A stretch of DNA of 64,000 bases from contig NZ_NRRF01000005.1 in assembly GCF_016583565.1 (NCBI RefSeq), positions 62,001 through 126,000 on the forward strand, given 5' to 3'. This stretch comes from Thiocystis violacea. GTDB lineage: Bacteria; Pseudomonadota; Gammaproteobacteria; Chromatiales; Chromatiaceae. A program made the translations under genes and the position numbers. Each line of letters begins with the position of its first letter. Within the stretch, counting starts at the first letter, position 1. Below the pieces are notes generated by a model. That model saw nothing but the letters and a program-made list of their open reading frames with translations, was not told the DNA's origin and searched no databases. Shown piece after piece: positions 26,635 through 36,024 of this stretch.

Positions 26635-27641
26635 AGCATCGTCTCCCCACCCTTACCACCGAGCACGATCTCACCGCTATCGGCCAGCCGACGCGCAATG
26701 GCGAGGATCTCTTTCTGGGCGACCTCGACGTCGCTGAGCCGCACCGGCCCCTTGGTCTCCAGATCCTCGCGCAGCATCTCGGCGGCCCGTTTGGACATGT
26801 TGCGGAAGATCTTGTCCTTGAGCTCGTCCTCGGCGCCCTTGAGCGCGAGCACCAGGGACTCGGTCGAGATCTCGCGCATGAGCGTCTGGATGCCGCGGTC
26901 GTCGACGTCCACCAGATTGCCGAAGACGAACATGAGCTCCTGGATACGGGCGCCCAGGTCCTCGTCGACCTGCTGCACACCGTCCATGATGGAGGCCTCC
27001 TTGGAGGCGTCCATGTAATTGAGGATGCTCGCCGCCGTCTTGACGCCGCCGATCATGGAAGACTTGGCGGTGTTCTTGCCGGAAAGTTGACGCTCCAGGA
27101 TCTCGTCCAGCTCCTGCAGGGCCGCCGGCTGGACACCGTCCAGGGTGGCGATGCGCAGGATGAGGTCGGACTGCATGCGCTCGGGCAGGTGCGACAGGGT
27201 CTCGGCGGATTGGTCCGGATCCAGGTGCGAGAGCACGATGGCGACGATCTGCGGGTGCTCATGGCGAATCATCTCCGCCACGGCGCGCGGATCCAGCCAC
27301 TTGAGCGCCTCCAGACCCTTGGAGTTGCGGCCCAGCAGGATGCGGTCGATCAGACCTTCGGCCTTGTCGTCGCCCAACGCGGAGCGCAGCACGTTGCGGA
27401 CGTAGTCGTCCGCGCCGATGCCGAGCGAGGTCTGGTCCTGCACCAGGTCGGAGAACTCCCGCAACACCTGATCGATATCCGAGCGGGAGACGCGCTCCAG
27501 CGAGGCCATGGCGGTACCGATCTTCTGCACCTCCTTCGGTCCCATGTGCCGCAGGATCTCGGCCGCCGCTTCCTCACCGAGGCTCATCATGAAGATGGCC
27601 GCGCGTTCGGAGCCCGTGAATTTCTTGACTTCAGTTGCCAT
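26631..27641 (-). CDS. fliG: flagellar motor switch protein FliG
   Basis: A 336-residue FliG. The N-terminal domain that binds FliF begins LTGSERAAIFMMSLGEEAAA; the middle ARM domain contains LDPRAVAEMIRHEHPQIVAI; the C-terminal torque domain has IQELMFVFGNLVDVDDRGIQ and the charged KDKIFRNMSKRAAEML region that meets the stator. It overlaps fliF by 11 bases and fliH by 4. Confidence 0.97.
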   Translation of the reverse strand: MATEVKKFTGSERAAIFMMSLGEEAAAEILRHMGPKEVQKIGTAMASLERVSRSDIDQVLREFSDLVQDQTSLGIGADDYVRNVLRSALGDDKAEGLIDRILLGRNSKGLEALKWLDPRAVAEMIRHEHPQIVAIVLSHLDPDQSAETLSHLPERMQSDLILRIATLDGVQPAALQELDEILERQLSGKNTAKSSMIGGVKTAASILNYMDASKEASIMDGVQQVDEDLGARIQELMFVFGNLVDVDDRGIQTLMREISTESLVLALKGAEDELKDKIFRNMSKRAAEMLREDLETKGPVRLSDVEVAQKEILAIARRLADSGEIVLGGKGGETML

Positions 27642-29322
27642 CTTCCGCCAACCATGACTTCATGACTTGAACCACCCGCTTGGGATCTTCCTTGACCATC
27701 TGGCGCACGGCCTCCAGGTCGAGCTGTTGCTGATCCGCTCCCTTTGGACCCATGAGCGAGCCGATCGCCGAGGGCTGATGACTCAGCGCGACCAGCTCCT
27801 CGCCCTCGCCATCGCCCTCTTCGTCGGAGTCCGAGCCGGATTGGTCGGTCAAGGCCGGATGCTCCCCATCCGCCTCCAACGCCGCTTGCTCTTCGGGCGG
27901 CTCAGGCTGGGGCATCAGCTGCCGGATACCGGGCCGCACCACGAGCAGGAGCACCAGCAGGGCCGTCAGGAATCCGCCGACGACCTTGACCAGTTCGAGA
28001 AACCAGGTCTCGGTCCAGAACTCCACCCCGTCCGCGTCGGCGGACTCGGGCACGAAGGACGCCGAGCTGACCCGTATCGAGTCGCCGCGAGCCTCCTTGA
28101 ACCCGATCGCCTCGCGCACCAGGGCGCGGATGGTCTCAAGCTCGGCCTCCGAGCGCGGCACGCGCACCGGCTCGCCAGCATCATTGACCTCGTCCTGATA
28201 GTCCACCACGACGGCCGCCGTCAGACGCTGAATCCCACCCGGCGTCTCCTGCACATGGGCGATGGTCCGGTCGACCTCGTAGTTGCGCGTCGTCTGCTGG
28301 CTGCGACTGCTCGGCACCAGCGGCGAAGCGTTGGCCGCCGCGCGCTCGCCAACGGTCCCGCCCTGCGGCGGCTGATTGGTGAGGGCACCGGGAATCCCGC
28401 CCGCCGCCGGATCATTGCCGATGCGCTCTTCTTCATTGCTCTGCTCGGAGCGCACGGCGGTGCGGTCCGGGTCGAAGGTTTCCTCGGTGCGCTCGACACG
28501 CGAGAAATCGAGATCGGCCGCGACCTGAACGCGAACGCGATCGCGCCCGACGATGGGTGTCAGCAGCGCCTGCACGCGATCGGCATAGCTCGCCTCGACC
28601 CGATGGGTGTAGTCGAGATTGTCGAGACTGAGCGTGTTGCCCTCGTCCTTGTCGTCCAGGGTCAAGAGGCGGCCGGTCTGATCCACGACCGTGACGCGCT
28701 CGGGAGTCAGCTCGGGGACGCTCGATGACACCAGATGCACGATGGCGCCCACCTGGGCATCCGTCAACGACCGACCGCCCTTCAAGTGAACCACGACCGA
28801 GGCGCTCGGCGGCGTGCGCTCGCGCACGAAGACGGACCGTTCGGCCTTGGCGATGTGCACGCGCGCGCTCTCGACCGGATCCAGCGCAGCCACCGAGCGG
28901 CCGAGCTCGCCTTCCAAGGCACGCTGATAGCGCGCGCCCTCGATCAGGCGACTGGTTCCGAATCCGGCGTCCTGCTGCAGCAGCTCGAAACCGATGTCCG
29001 TGGACTTCGGCAGACCCTGACCGGCGAGGAGCAGGCGGGTTTCCGCGATGCGTTGCTGAGGAATCTCGACGCGACCCGTCAAATTATCGACTTTGTAGGG
29101 GACGCCCAACTGCGTCAGGGCTTGCATGACCTGCGCTGCCTCGGCGCTTTCCATCTGGCCGAAGATCGGCGCATAGGAGGGCTTGAGCGCCCAAAAGAGA
29201 ATGGCGACCGCCGCCACCACGCCACCCGCGATCATGCCGATCAGCGCGACCTGACGCCCTGTCGGCATCTCCGTGAAGGTCTTCATGCCGGTCGAAAGCG
29301 TGGCTGTAAGGGAGGACGCCAT
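27631..29322 (-). CDS. fliF: flagellar MS-ring protein FliF
   Basis: A 563-residue FliF. It has an N-terminal membrane helix (about 27-47), the ring-building motifs with YVPYKV-like VPYKVDNLTGRVEIPQQRIA and RYQRALEGELGRSVAALDPV, a second helix at about 450-470, and a C-terminal tail with QQLDLEAVRQMVKEDPKRVV that binds FliG. It forms the MS ring, the first piece of the basal body. It lies 38 bases after fliE. Confidence 0.97.
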   Translation of the reverse strand: MASSLTATLSTGMKTFTEMPTGRQVALIGMIAGGVVAAVAILFWALKPSYAPIFGQMESAEAAQVMQALTQLGVPYKVDNLTGRVEIPQQRIAETRLLLAGQGLPKSTDIGFELLQQDAGFGTSRLIEGARYQRALEGELGRSVAALDPVESARVHIAKAERSVFVRERTPPSASVVVHLKGGRSLTDAQVGAIVHLVSSSVPELTPERVTVVDQTGRLLTLDDKDEGNTLSLDNLDYTHRVEASYADRVQALLTPIVGRDRVRVQVAADLDFSRVERTEETFDPDRTAVRSEQSNEEERIGNDPAAGGIPGALTNQPPQGGTVGERAAANASPLVPSSRSQQTTRNYEVDRTIAHVQETPGGIQRLTAAVVVDYQDEVNDAGEPVRVPRSEAELETIRALVREAIGFKEARGDSIRVSSASFVPESADADGVEFWTETWFLELVKVVGGFLTALLVLLLVVRPGIRQLMPQPEPPEEQAALEADGEHPALTDQSGSDSDEEGDGEGEELVALSHQPSAIGSLMGPKGADQQQLDLEAVRQMVKEDPKRVVQVMKSWLAEDGN

Positions 29323-29360
29323 GGGGATGAGTCTCAGCTAGCGGCGCGTTGCGGTCAGGG

Positions 29361-29696
29361 TCAGACCGACATGCTCATGACTTCTTGGTAGGCGGACAGC
29401 AGACGATTGCGCACCTGGTTGGTCGCCTCGAAGGCGATGCTCGACTTATTCATGGCCACCATGACCTGCGGCAGACTCACGTTGTTGTCGCCCAGCTCGA
29501 ACTTGGTCTGCATGCCGGTGGCCTCTTGTTGGATCTCGTTGACGTCACGGATCGCCTCATGGAGCTTGGACGCGAAGTCCGACCCGGCGGCCTGCGGCTC
29601 CTTGACGGCTGCAACCGGCGCCGAGCCCTCGATGCGACCCGCTTGCGAGAGCGCGCGCATCTGCTGCAAGACGCTCTGGATCTGCATTTCGCTCAT
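29361..29696 (-). CDS. fliE: flagellar hook-basal body protein FliE
   Basis: A 111-residue protein with the FliE C-terminal motif (NNVSLPQVMVAMNKSSIAFE, then VRNRLLSAYQEVMSMSV). FliE joins the MS ring to the rod. The ATG at 29696 has GGAGG about 6 bases ahead; the frame extends upstream but without a site. It is first in the fliEFGHIJKLMNOPQR string, with a sigma-54 type promoter about 100 bases upstream. Confidence 0.95.
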   Translation of the reverse strand: MSEMQIQSVLQQMRALSQAGRIEGSAPVAAVKEPQAAGSDFASKLHEAIRDVNEIQQEATGMQTKFELGDNNVSLPQVMVAMNKSSIAFEATNQVRNRLLSAYQEVMSMSV

Positions 29697-29798
29697 GTGA
29701 TTCCTCCTGGCTCCACTCGGCGCTCCCAGGCCAGGCGCCCCGGAGGTCACTCAAGTGACCGAATGTCGGCAGGCGCGACCCAATGATGCAATTGCTAG

Positions 29799-29814
29799 TG
29801 CAAATTCGGTGCCG
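29799..29814 (-). promoter_or_regulatory. sigma-54 type promoter of the fliE operon
   Basis: On the minus strand the sequence reads CGGCACCGAATTTGCA, matching the sigma-54 pattern TGGCAC-N5-TTGCA at every position except the first base. The GG and GC doublets have the required 10-base spacing. The predicted start of transcription is near 29788, about 90 bases ahead of fliE. FleQ, encoded just upstream, has the GAFTGA sigma-54 contact loop, so the pairing is consistent. Confidence 0.75.
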
Positions 29815-29858
29815 CTGGCGGAGGAGGAATTCGCGGGCCGTGACCGAGGTCGCAGGAC

Positions 29859-29873
29859 AGGTGGCAGGTGGCA
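29859..29873. repeat. heptamer repeat, two copies of GGTGGCA
   Basis: AGGTGGCAGGTGGCA holds two copies of the heptamer that is the reverse complement of the TGCCACC unit repeated at 35993. It lies beside the GGTCACG palindrome at 29888. Confidence 0.6.
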
Positions 29874-29880
29874 GTCGAGG

Positions 29881-29913
29881 GTTTTCTGGTCACGCAGCTC
29901 CAGCGGCGTGACC
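29881..29913 (-). repeat. GGTCACG palindrome element, copy 1
   Basis: GGTCACGC and GCGTGACC arms flank a 10-base centre. Read on the minus strand it ends in CGTGACCAGAAAAC, and it matches the element at 51578-51611 over about 33 bases with only a few changes in the loop-proximal part. Confidence 0.7.
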
Positions 29914-30003
29914 CGTGCGATGAAGCTCCGCTTCACGCGGCATCGGCGCGGCCCGCCGATTCATGCAGTCGAGCTTCCTCACCCGAGTCCAGATCGGGAA
30001 TCA

Positions 30004-30018
30004 GGCGCGCAACGCGCC
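30004..30018 (-). terminator. possible fleQ 3' hairpin
   Basis: GGCGCG and CGCGCC arms with a 3-base loop lie 11 bases past the fleQ stop. The stem is short and no T-run follows. Confidence 0.3.
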
Positions 30019-30028
30019 GACCGCGGCG

Positions 30029-31399
<1,371 letters not shown>

Positions 31400-31558
31400 C
31401 ACCTGATCCGTTTCCCCTATTCCAAGAGACCGTCCGCCTCGCATTCAGCTGCCACCAGCGCGCACCCATGCAGGATGCCCCTTGCCTTGCGTCCTCTGCG
31501 ACGCGGCCGCAACCGAACCCCAAGGCCCCATCGGCCAGCGCGCGAGGCATGGACAGCG

Positions 31559-32089
31559 CTAATCGGCACGCGCAACACCGCTATTCATGCGCCGACGCGC
31601 CACCTCCCGCCGATGCATGCGAAAGACCCAGCGGCCCAGGGCATCGCGCAGCGCGCTATCCGGTGAGCGCCAGAGGCCGCCGCAGGCGTCGCCGCGCACC
31701 CTCAGCTCATCCAGCTCCAGCACCAAGGGCTGCGCCAGCCATTGACTCGGATAGAGCTGCAGGCTACCGCATCCCGGTTCCATCAGCGCGGCGGGACACA
31801 CCAGACCCTCACGGCTGATCCAGAGGTTCACAGGTGTCGGGACCCTATCTGTAAGCAAAGACGAGACCAGGTCGGTCAGCAGATCGATCTTGAGTTCGAG
31901 TCTCTGGATATCCGCCGGCGGATCCTCCGGCTTCTGGCCCTGGGCGCCGTCCTCCAGCACAGCGATGGCGTCGAGCAGATGGGCGGCGGCATCCCCGGTG
32001 GTCGCCGATCGGTCGCAAAACGCCGCGGGGATCTCCAGGTTCACCGCGAGCTCATCCCCGAGCACGTCGCGCCAATCCTCTTTGTTCAT
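31559..32089 (-). CDS. atypical PilZ-like (PilZ_2 type) protein
   Basis: A 176-residue protein. The first 60 residues are variable; the middle IQRLELKIDLLTDLVSSLL is a helix, followed by a beta-rich part (VNLWISREGLVCPAALMEPG, LQLYPSQWLAQPLVLELDEL) and a C-terminal RRRMNSGVARAD. This layout resembles the atypical PilZ_2 family of c-di-GMP-related proteins, which lacks the canonical RxxxR motif. I cannot confirm ligand binding. It lies 159 bases upstream of fleQ in the same direction, which suggests a link to flagellar control. Confidence 0.6.
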   Translation of the reverse strand: MNKEDWRDVLGDELAVNLEIPAAFCDRSATTGDAAAHLLDAIAVLEDGAQGQKPEDPPADIQRLELKIDLLTDLVSSLLTDRVPTPVNLWISREGLVCPAALMEPGCGSLQLYPSQWLAQPLVLELDELRVRGDACGGLWRSPDSALRDALGRWVFRMHRREVARRRMNSGVARAD

Positions 32090-32121
32090 CGTCCGTTCGA
32101 GCTCTGCGTGAGATGAAGGCT

Positions 32122-32140
32122 AGCGGGATGCTACCCCGCT
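32122..32140. promoter_or_regulatory. small inverted repeat in divergent promoter region
   Basis: AGCGGG and CCCGCT arms around a 7-base loop lie between the divergent PilZ-like and ComFB genes. It could be an operator; no regulator is suggested by sequence. Confidence 0.25.
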
Positions 32141-32249
32141 TCGGACCCGACCGGAACCCGGCTCGTCGGCTCCACCGCTCGAAATCCGCTCAAACCCCGC
32201 ACACCGGGCTATCATGCGCGGAGAGCCATTGCGACCCAGAGGAGGCAAC

Positions 32250-32519
32250 ATGCTCTCGAGCATCCAGAACTACCACGAGCGTCTGGTCATGGAGTGTATC
32301 CAGGACAGCCTCGCGGGGACGGACACGCTAGCGGACCCGGACTATGTGGACGACCTCGCCTGCATCGCACTCAACACGCTGCCCCCCAGATACGTGCGCC
32401 ACCCGGTGGACTTCGCCTCCCATCTGGGCGACGAGGAGCGCCGGACGATACAGGCGCAGGTCGCCGAGGCGGTCGGCCAGGCGATCGAGACCATCGCTCG
32501 CCGCCACGCGGGCCGCTAG
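32250..32519 (+). CDS. ComFB-domain protein
   Basis: An 89-residue protein with the ComFB motif pattern: NYHERLVMECI near the start, DDLACIALNTLPPRYVRH in the middle, and a helical C-terminus. ComFB proteins were first tied to late competence in Bacillus, and a cyanobacterial member is reported to bind c-di-GMP. The ATG at 32250 has GGAGG 4-5 bases ahead. It lies beside fleQ, the PilZ-like gene and motAB, suggesting a signalling role in motility; that is inference. Confidence 0.8.
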   Translation: MLSSIQNYHERLVMECIQDSLAGTDTLADPDYVDDLACIALNTLPPRYVRHPVDFASHLGDEERRTIQAQVAEAVGQAIETIARRHAGR

Positions 32520-32555
32520 CGGGCGGCCAGACAGGGCGGGGGGGCGCCGCGCGGA

Positions 32556-33977
32556 TCAGGTCGAACAGCGCTGCAGCGCCTGGCGCGCGTGCACCACGAG
32601 CGTCAGAAAACGCCGATAGGCACCCGCGTCCAGCGCGCAGCTGGCGCTGCGCCGGTCGGCGTAGACCAGCCCCAGCGCACGCGCGCCGACCCAGAGCGAG
32701 GCCGCGAAAAAGCCCGTCGCCCCGATCAGCTCCCGAATGCCCTCGGGAATCCGGGGCTCCAGCTGCGCACGGTTGTCCGCATTCAACCAGAGGGCTCCAG
32801 GCGCCTCGATCAACTCCCCGAAGAGGCCGCTCGCTTCGAGCGACAGCCGGAAGCGGTTGAATCTGGGCTCGAAGTCGGTCCCGATCAGGTGCTCGGCCAC
32901 GAAACACCGCGCCTTGGGGTCGTAGAGCGCAATGACGACGCGGTTCAGCCCCAACCCTCGCTGCAGGCCATCGAGCAGCGTCCTGAAGAGGATGTCGGGC
33001 TCCGTGACCCCCGCGTCATCGAGGACGGCCAGGGCGCGGTCATAGTCGTCCGCCCGTGGCGCCAGACAGAACCGCGAGCCGCGCGCGGACTCCAGCCCAA
33101 CGGCCTCCTCTGCGCACCCCATCACCGGAAGCATGGGCAAGGGCTCCAGGGCGTAGCGGCTGGCCCTCGTGTTGAAGCCGGCAAGCACCCGGTTGATGCG
33201 CTCGCGCAGGGCCGCGAGATCCAGGTCCAGCACCTGGGCGACCAGGCACAGATCGGCGTGCTGCATGGGGTGGCGCCAGCCGGTGAAGGCGTATCGAGCG
33301 ACCTGGGTGGCCAACATGACGCAGAGCGCCCTGAGATGCCGGGCGTTACGCGCCCGCATGGACTCGCGCACCATCTCCGGCAGTCCCCAGCGCCGCGCGA
33401 GCCGATAGCCGAGCGCCTCCAGGCTCATCCCCAGCGTGACGTACTCGGCTTCATGGGGATAGGCGTGGCAGCGCTCGACGACCTCCAGATAGCGCCGCAT
33501 CCTGGCATCGCCATGCGCGAGCAGAAAGAGCTCGCCGAGATTGTTCAGGAGCGCGGCGAGGCTGATCTGGGTCGGAAAGCGATCGCGATCCAGCTCCGCC
33601 CAGTCCCGCGCCAGCAGCGCCGCGAGCACGGCACGACCGCAGCTCTGGCGATAGGCCTGGAGGCGGTCCTGGTCCAGCACCACCTCCGCGACCTCGGCCC
33701 CGGCGGCCATGTCCGAGATCGTCCGTGTCCCGAGCATGTGCACGGCATCCTCCAGCGCGGCGAGCTCGCAGCGAAAATGCCGATGCGGCACCGCGTTCGC
33801 CCGCTGCAGCACGCGCAGAGACAAGGCCGGATCGGCCAGGATGGCCTCAGCGATCCGCCGCAAGGGCGCAAGACCGTCTTGCAGCAAGCCCGCCAGCTCC
33901 CGCCAAGTCCCGCCAAGCAGCGGCAGCTCCCGGGGATCGGCCTGCGCGCTCACCCGGCTCAACCAACTCGAGTGCAT
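32556..33977 (-). CDS. HDOD-GAF signalling protein
   Basis: A 473-residue protein. Residues 15-205 fit an HDOD domain (ILADPALSLRVLQRANAVPH, VHMLGTRTISDMAAG, AALLNNLGELFLLAHG), with the metal-binding HD replaced by NN, as usual for this non-catalytic class. Residues about 310-465 are GAF-like (LDGLQRGLGLNRVVIALYDP to LGLVYADR). HDOD proteins are linked to c-di-GMP and motility outputs. It is divergent from motA and shares a 185-base region with it. Confidence 0.82.
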   Translation of the reverse strand: MHSSWLSRVSAQADPRELPLLGGTWRELAGLLQDGLAPLRRIAEAILADPALSLRVLQRANAVPHRHFRCELAALEDAVHMLGTRTISDMAAGAEVAEVVLDQDRLQAYRQSCGRAVLAALLARDWAELDRDRFPTQISLAALLNNLGELFLLAHGDARMRRYLEVVERCHAYPHEAEYVTLGMSLEALGYRLARRWGLPEMVRESMRARNARHLRALCVMLATQVARYAFTGWRHPMQHADLCLVAQVLDLDLAALRERINRVLAGFNTRASRYALEPLPMLPVMGCAEEAVGLESARGSRFCLAPRADDYDRALAVLDDAGVTEPDILFRTLLDGLQRGLGLNRVVIALYDPKARCFVAEHLIGTDFEPRFNRFRLSLEASGLFGELIEAPGALWLNADNRAQLEPRIPEGIRELIGATGFFAASLWVGARALGLVYADRRSASCALDAGAYRRFLTLVVHARQALQRCST

Positions 33978-34162
33978 GCGTCGCTAAACCTCCGCTGTGC
34001 TGGATTTCATGACGGCGTTCCCGACTCGGACAGCTTCATCCCACGCCCCTGCCCCTTTCTCGCTATCATTCTGCCCTGTCGAACGCGGGAAGGGCTGATT
34101 CGATGCCATCCCTTGCGGGGCATGGATGCCGCCTCTCCTCGACCACAACAGGACCCCATGGC

Positions 34163-35029
34163 GTGAATCTGATCCTGGGCTCAATCATCGTCCTTTTCGG
34201 CGTGCTCGGCGGCTTCGCCTTTCAAGGCGGGCACCTGCTGTCGCTCTGGCAACCCTTCGAGCTGCTGATCATCCTGGGCGCCGCGATCGGCGCCTTCGTC
34301 ATCGCCAACCCCATGAGCCTGTTGCTCAAGACGCTGAAGTCGATCCCCACGATCCTGGCCGGCGCCAAGTACCGCAAGGCCGACTACCTCGACGCCCTCG
34401 CCTGCATGTATGTGCTCTTCAACAAGGCGCGCAAGGAGGGCCTGATGGGCATCGAGTCGGATATCGAGGAGCCGGACAGCAGCCCGCTCTTCGAGAAGTA
34501 TCCGCGCCTGCTCCAGGATCGGCATGCAATCGACTTCATCTCCGACTACATGCGTCTGGTCGTGAGCGGCAACATGAATCCCTTCGAGCTCGACAACCTC
34601 ATGGAGGTCGAGCTGACCACCCACCACGAAGAGGCCGAGGCGGCGTCGCACGCCGTGCAACGCGTCGCCGACGGTCTGCCGGCCTTCGGCATCGTCGCCG
34701 CCGTGCTCGGCATCGTCCACACCATGGCGGCGCTCGGCGGACCCATTAACGAGATCGGCGGCCTGGTCGCCGCCGCCCTGGTCGGAACCTTCAGCGGCAT
34801 CCTCATCGCCTACGGCTTCGCCAGTCCCGTCGCCACGGTGCTGGAGCGTCTGGCGGCAGAGGAGACCCGCTTCCTCGCCTGCCTCAAGGCCTGCATCCTC
34901 GCCAACGTCCAGGGCTACAGCCCGCAAGTCTCGATCGAGTTCGGGCGCAAGACCATGCCGCCAGAGCTGAGGCCCAGCTTCAACGAGCTGGAGCAGCACC
35001 TGCGCGACGCAAAGACGCCGAAGTCATGA
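34163..35029 (+). CDS. motA: flagellar motor stator protein MotA
   Basis: A 288-residue MotA with four membrane helices. The cytoplasmic loop carries YVLFNKARKEGLMGIESDIE (rotor-contact arginine and glutamate), and the third helix has LPAFGIVAAVLGIVHTMAAL with the conserved proline. I chose GTG 34163 (VNLILGSIIVLFGVLGG), with AGGA 9 bases ahead; the longer frame from 34103 adds a hydrophilic stretch not found in MotA. It is followed 13 bases on by motB. It is of the enteric-like type, distinct from MotC. Confidence 0.93.
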   Translation: MNLILGSIIVLFGVLGGFAFQGGHLLSLWQPFELLIILGAAIGAFVIANPMSLLLKTLKSIPTILAGAKYRKADYLDALACMYVLFNKARKEGLMGIESDIEEPDSSPLFEKYPRLLQDRHAIDFISDYMRLVVSGNMNPFELDNLMEVELTTHHEEAEAASHAVQRVADGLPAFGIVAAVLGIVHTMAALGGPINEIGGLVAAALVGTFSGILIAYGFASPVATVLERLAAEETRFLACLKACILANVQGYSPQVSIEFGRKTMPPELRPSFNELEQHLRDAKTPKS

Positions 35030-35042
35030 GCATCACACCAGC

Positions 35043-35933
35043 ATGAGCATCGGCGAGTCCAAGCAGCCCATCGTCATCAAGCGGATCGTCAAGAAAGGCG
35101 GTCACCACGGGGGTGCCTGGAAGATCGCCTTCGCGGACTTCGCGACCGCCATGATGGCCTTTTTTCTGCTGCTATGGATCATGAGTTCCACGACCGAATC
35201 CGAGCGGGCAGCCATCTCCGAGTACTTCCAGAACCCCTCCGCCTTTAGCGGCAGCAGCGTCTCGCCATCGCAGAACATGGGTGAAGGCACGGGCTCCAAG
35301 CCCGCGATCATCGAATTCGAAGGGGCCATCGACATGGCCCCGGAGACCGCGACGCCGCCGGAGCGCCTGAGCCAGGAGCAGCTCGACGCGCTGATCCAGG
35401 CGCAGGACGAGGCCCGCCTGCAGGCGCTGGAGCAGAGGCTCGAGCAGGCCATCGAGCAGAGCGAGACCCTGGCGCCCTACAAGGATCAGCTCCTCATCGA
35501 CATCACCTCGGACGGGCTGCGCATCCAGATCGTCGACAAGGAGAACCGATCCATGTTCGACATCGGCAGCGCCCGCCTCAAGCCCTACACGGAGGCCATC
35601 CTCAAGGAGCTGGGATCCATCATCAATCAGGTTCCCAACCGCATCAGCCTGACCGGCCACACGGACGCACGCCCGCTGCAAGGCTTCAACTACAGCAATT
35701 GGGAGCTCTCCACGGAGCGCGCCAACGCCGCCCGACGCGCCCTCATCGCGGGCGGGATGGAGACGGACAAGATCGGGCGCATCGTCGGGCTCTCATCCAC
35801 CGCCCCCTACGACAGCCGCGACCCCAACAACCCGGTGAATCGACGCATCAGTCTCATCGTCATGAACCAGCAGACCGACGAGGCCATTCACGAGGAAACC
35901 ACCAGCCTCGAGGCACTGAAGACCAAGCCCTAG
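35043..35933 (+). CDS. motB: flagellar motor stator protein MotB
   Basis: A 296-residue MotB. A basic N-terminus (KRIVKKGGHHGGAWKIAF) leads to ADFATAMMAFFLLLWIMSST with the ion-carrying aspartate at its start. The C-terminal OmpA-like domain has MFDIGSARLKPYTEAILKEL, ISLTGHTDARPL and NRRISLIVM. It is paired with motA, giving a second full stator besides MotCD. Confidence 0.96.
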   Translation: MSIGESKQPIVIKRIVKKGGHHGGAWKIAFADFATAMMAFFLLLWIMSSTTESERAAISEYFQNPSAFSGSSVSPSQNMGEGTGSKPAIIEFEGAIDMAPETATPPERLSQEQLDALIQAQDEARLQALEQRLEQAIEQSETLAPYKDQLLIDITSDGLRIQIVDKENRSMFDIGSARLKPYTEAILKELGSIINQVPNRISLTGHTDARPLQGFNYSNWELSTERANAARRALIAGGMETDKIGRIVGLSSTAPYDSRDPNNPVNRRISLIVMNQQTDEAIHEETTSLEALKTKP

Positions 35934-35956
35934 CGGCCGCCAATGCCGCCGGGCTC

Positions 35957-35987
35957 GGTGGACTTCGCTCGCGCTCGTCCACCCTAC
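35957..35987. repeat. GTGGAC hairpin element, single copy
   Basis: GGTGGAC, 13 bases and GTCCACC then CCTAC. It is almost the reverse complement of the first hairpin of the double element at 52361. It lies between the convergent motB and GGDEF-EAL genes, so it may act as a bidirectional terminator. Confidence 0.75.
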
Positions 35988-35992
35988 CTCAC

Positions 35993-36013
35993 TGCCACCT
36001 GCCACCTGCCACC
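35993..36013. repeat. heptamer repeat, three copies of TGCCACC
   Basis: Three perfect head-to-tail copies of TGCCACC, right beside the GTGGAC hairpin and 11 bases from the end of the GGDEF-EAL gene. Confidence 0.8.
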
Positions 36014-36024
36014 GCCAGCGGATC

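Larger units (their letters stand above)
29697..30028. other. 332-base regulatory gap between fleQ and fliE
   Basis: No gene fits here. From left to right the gap holds the fliE ribosome site, the sigma-54 type promoter (29799-29814), a two-copy heptamer repeat (29859-29873), a GGTCACG palindrome (29888-29913), a TGAAGC/GCTTCA hairpin (29921-29935), and a GGCGCG/CGCGCC hairpin (30004-30018) just after the fleQ stop that might end fleQ transcription. Confidence 0.6.
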
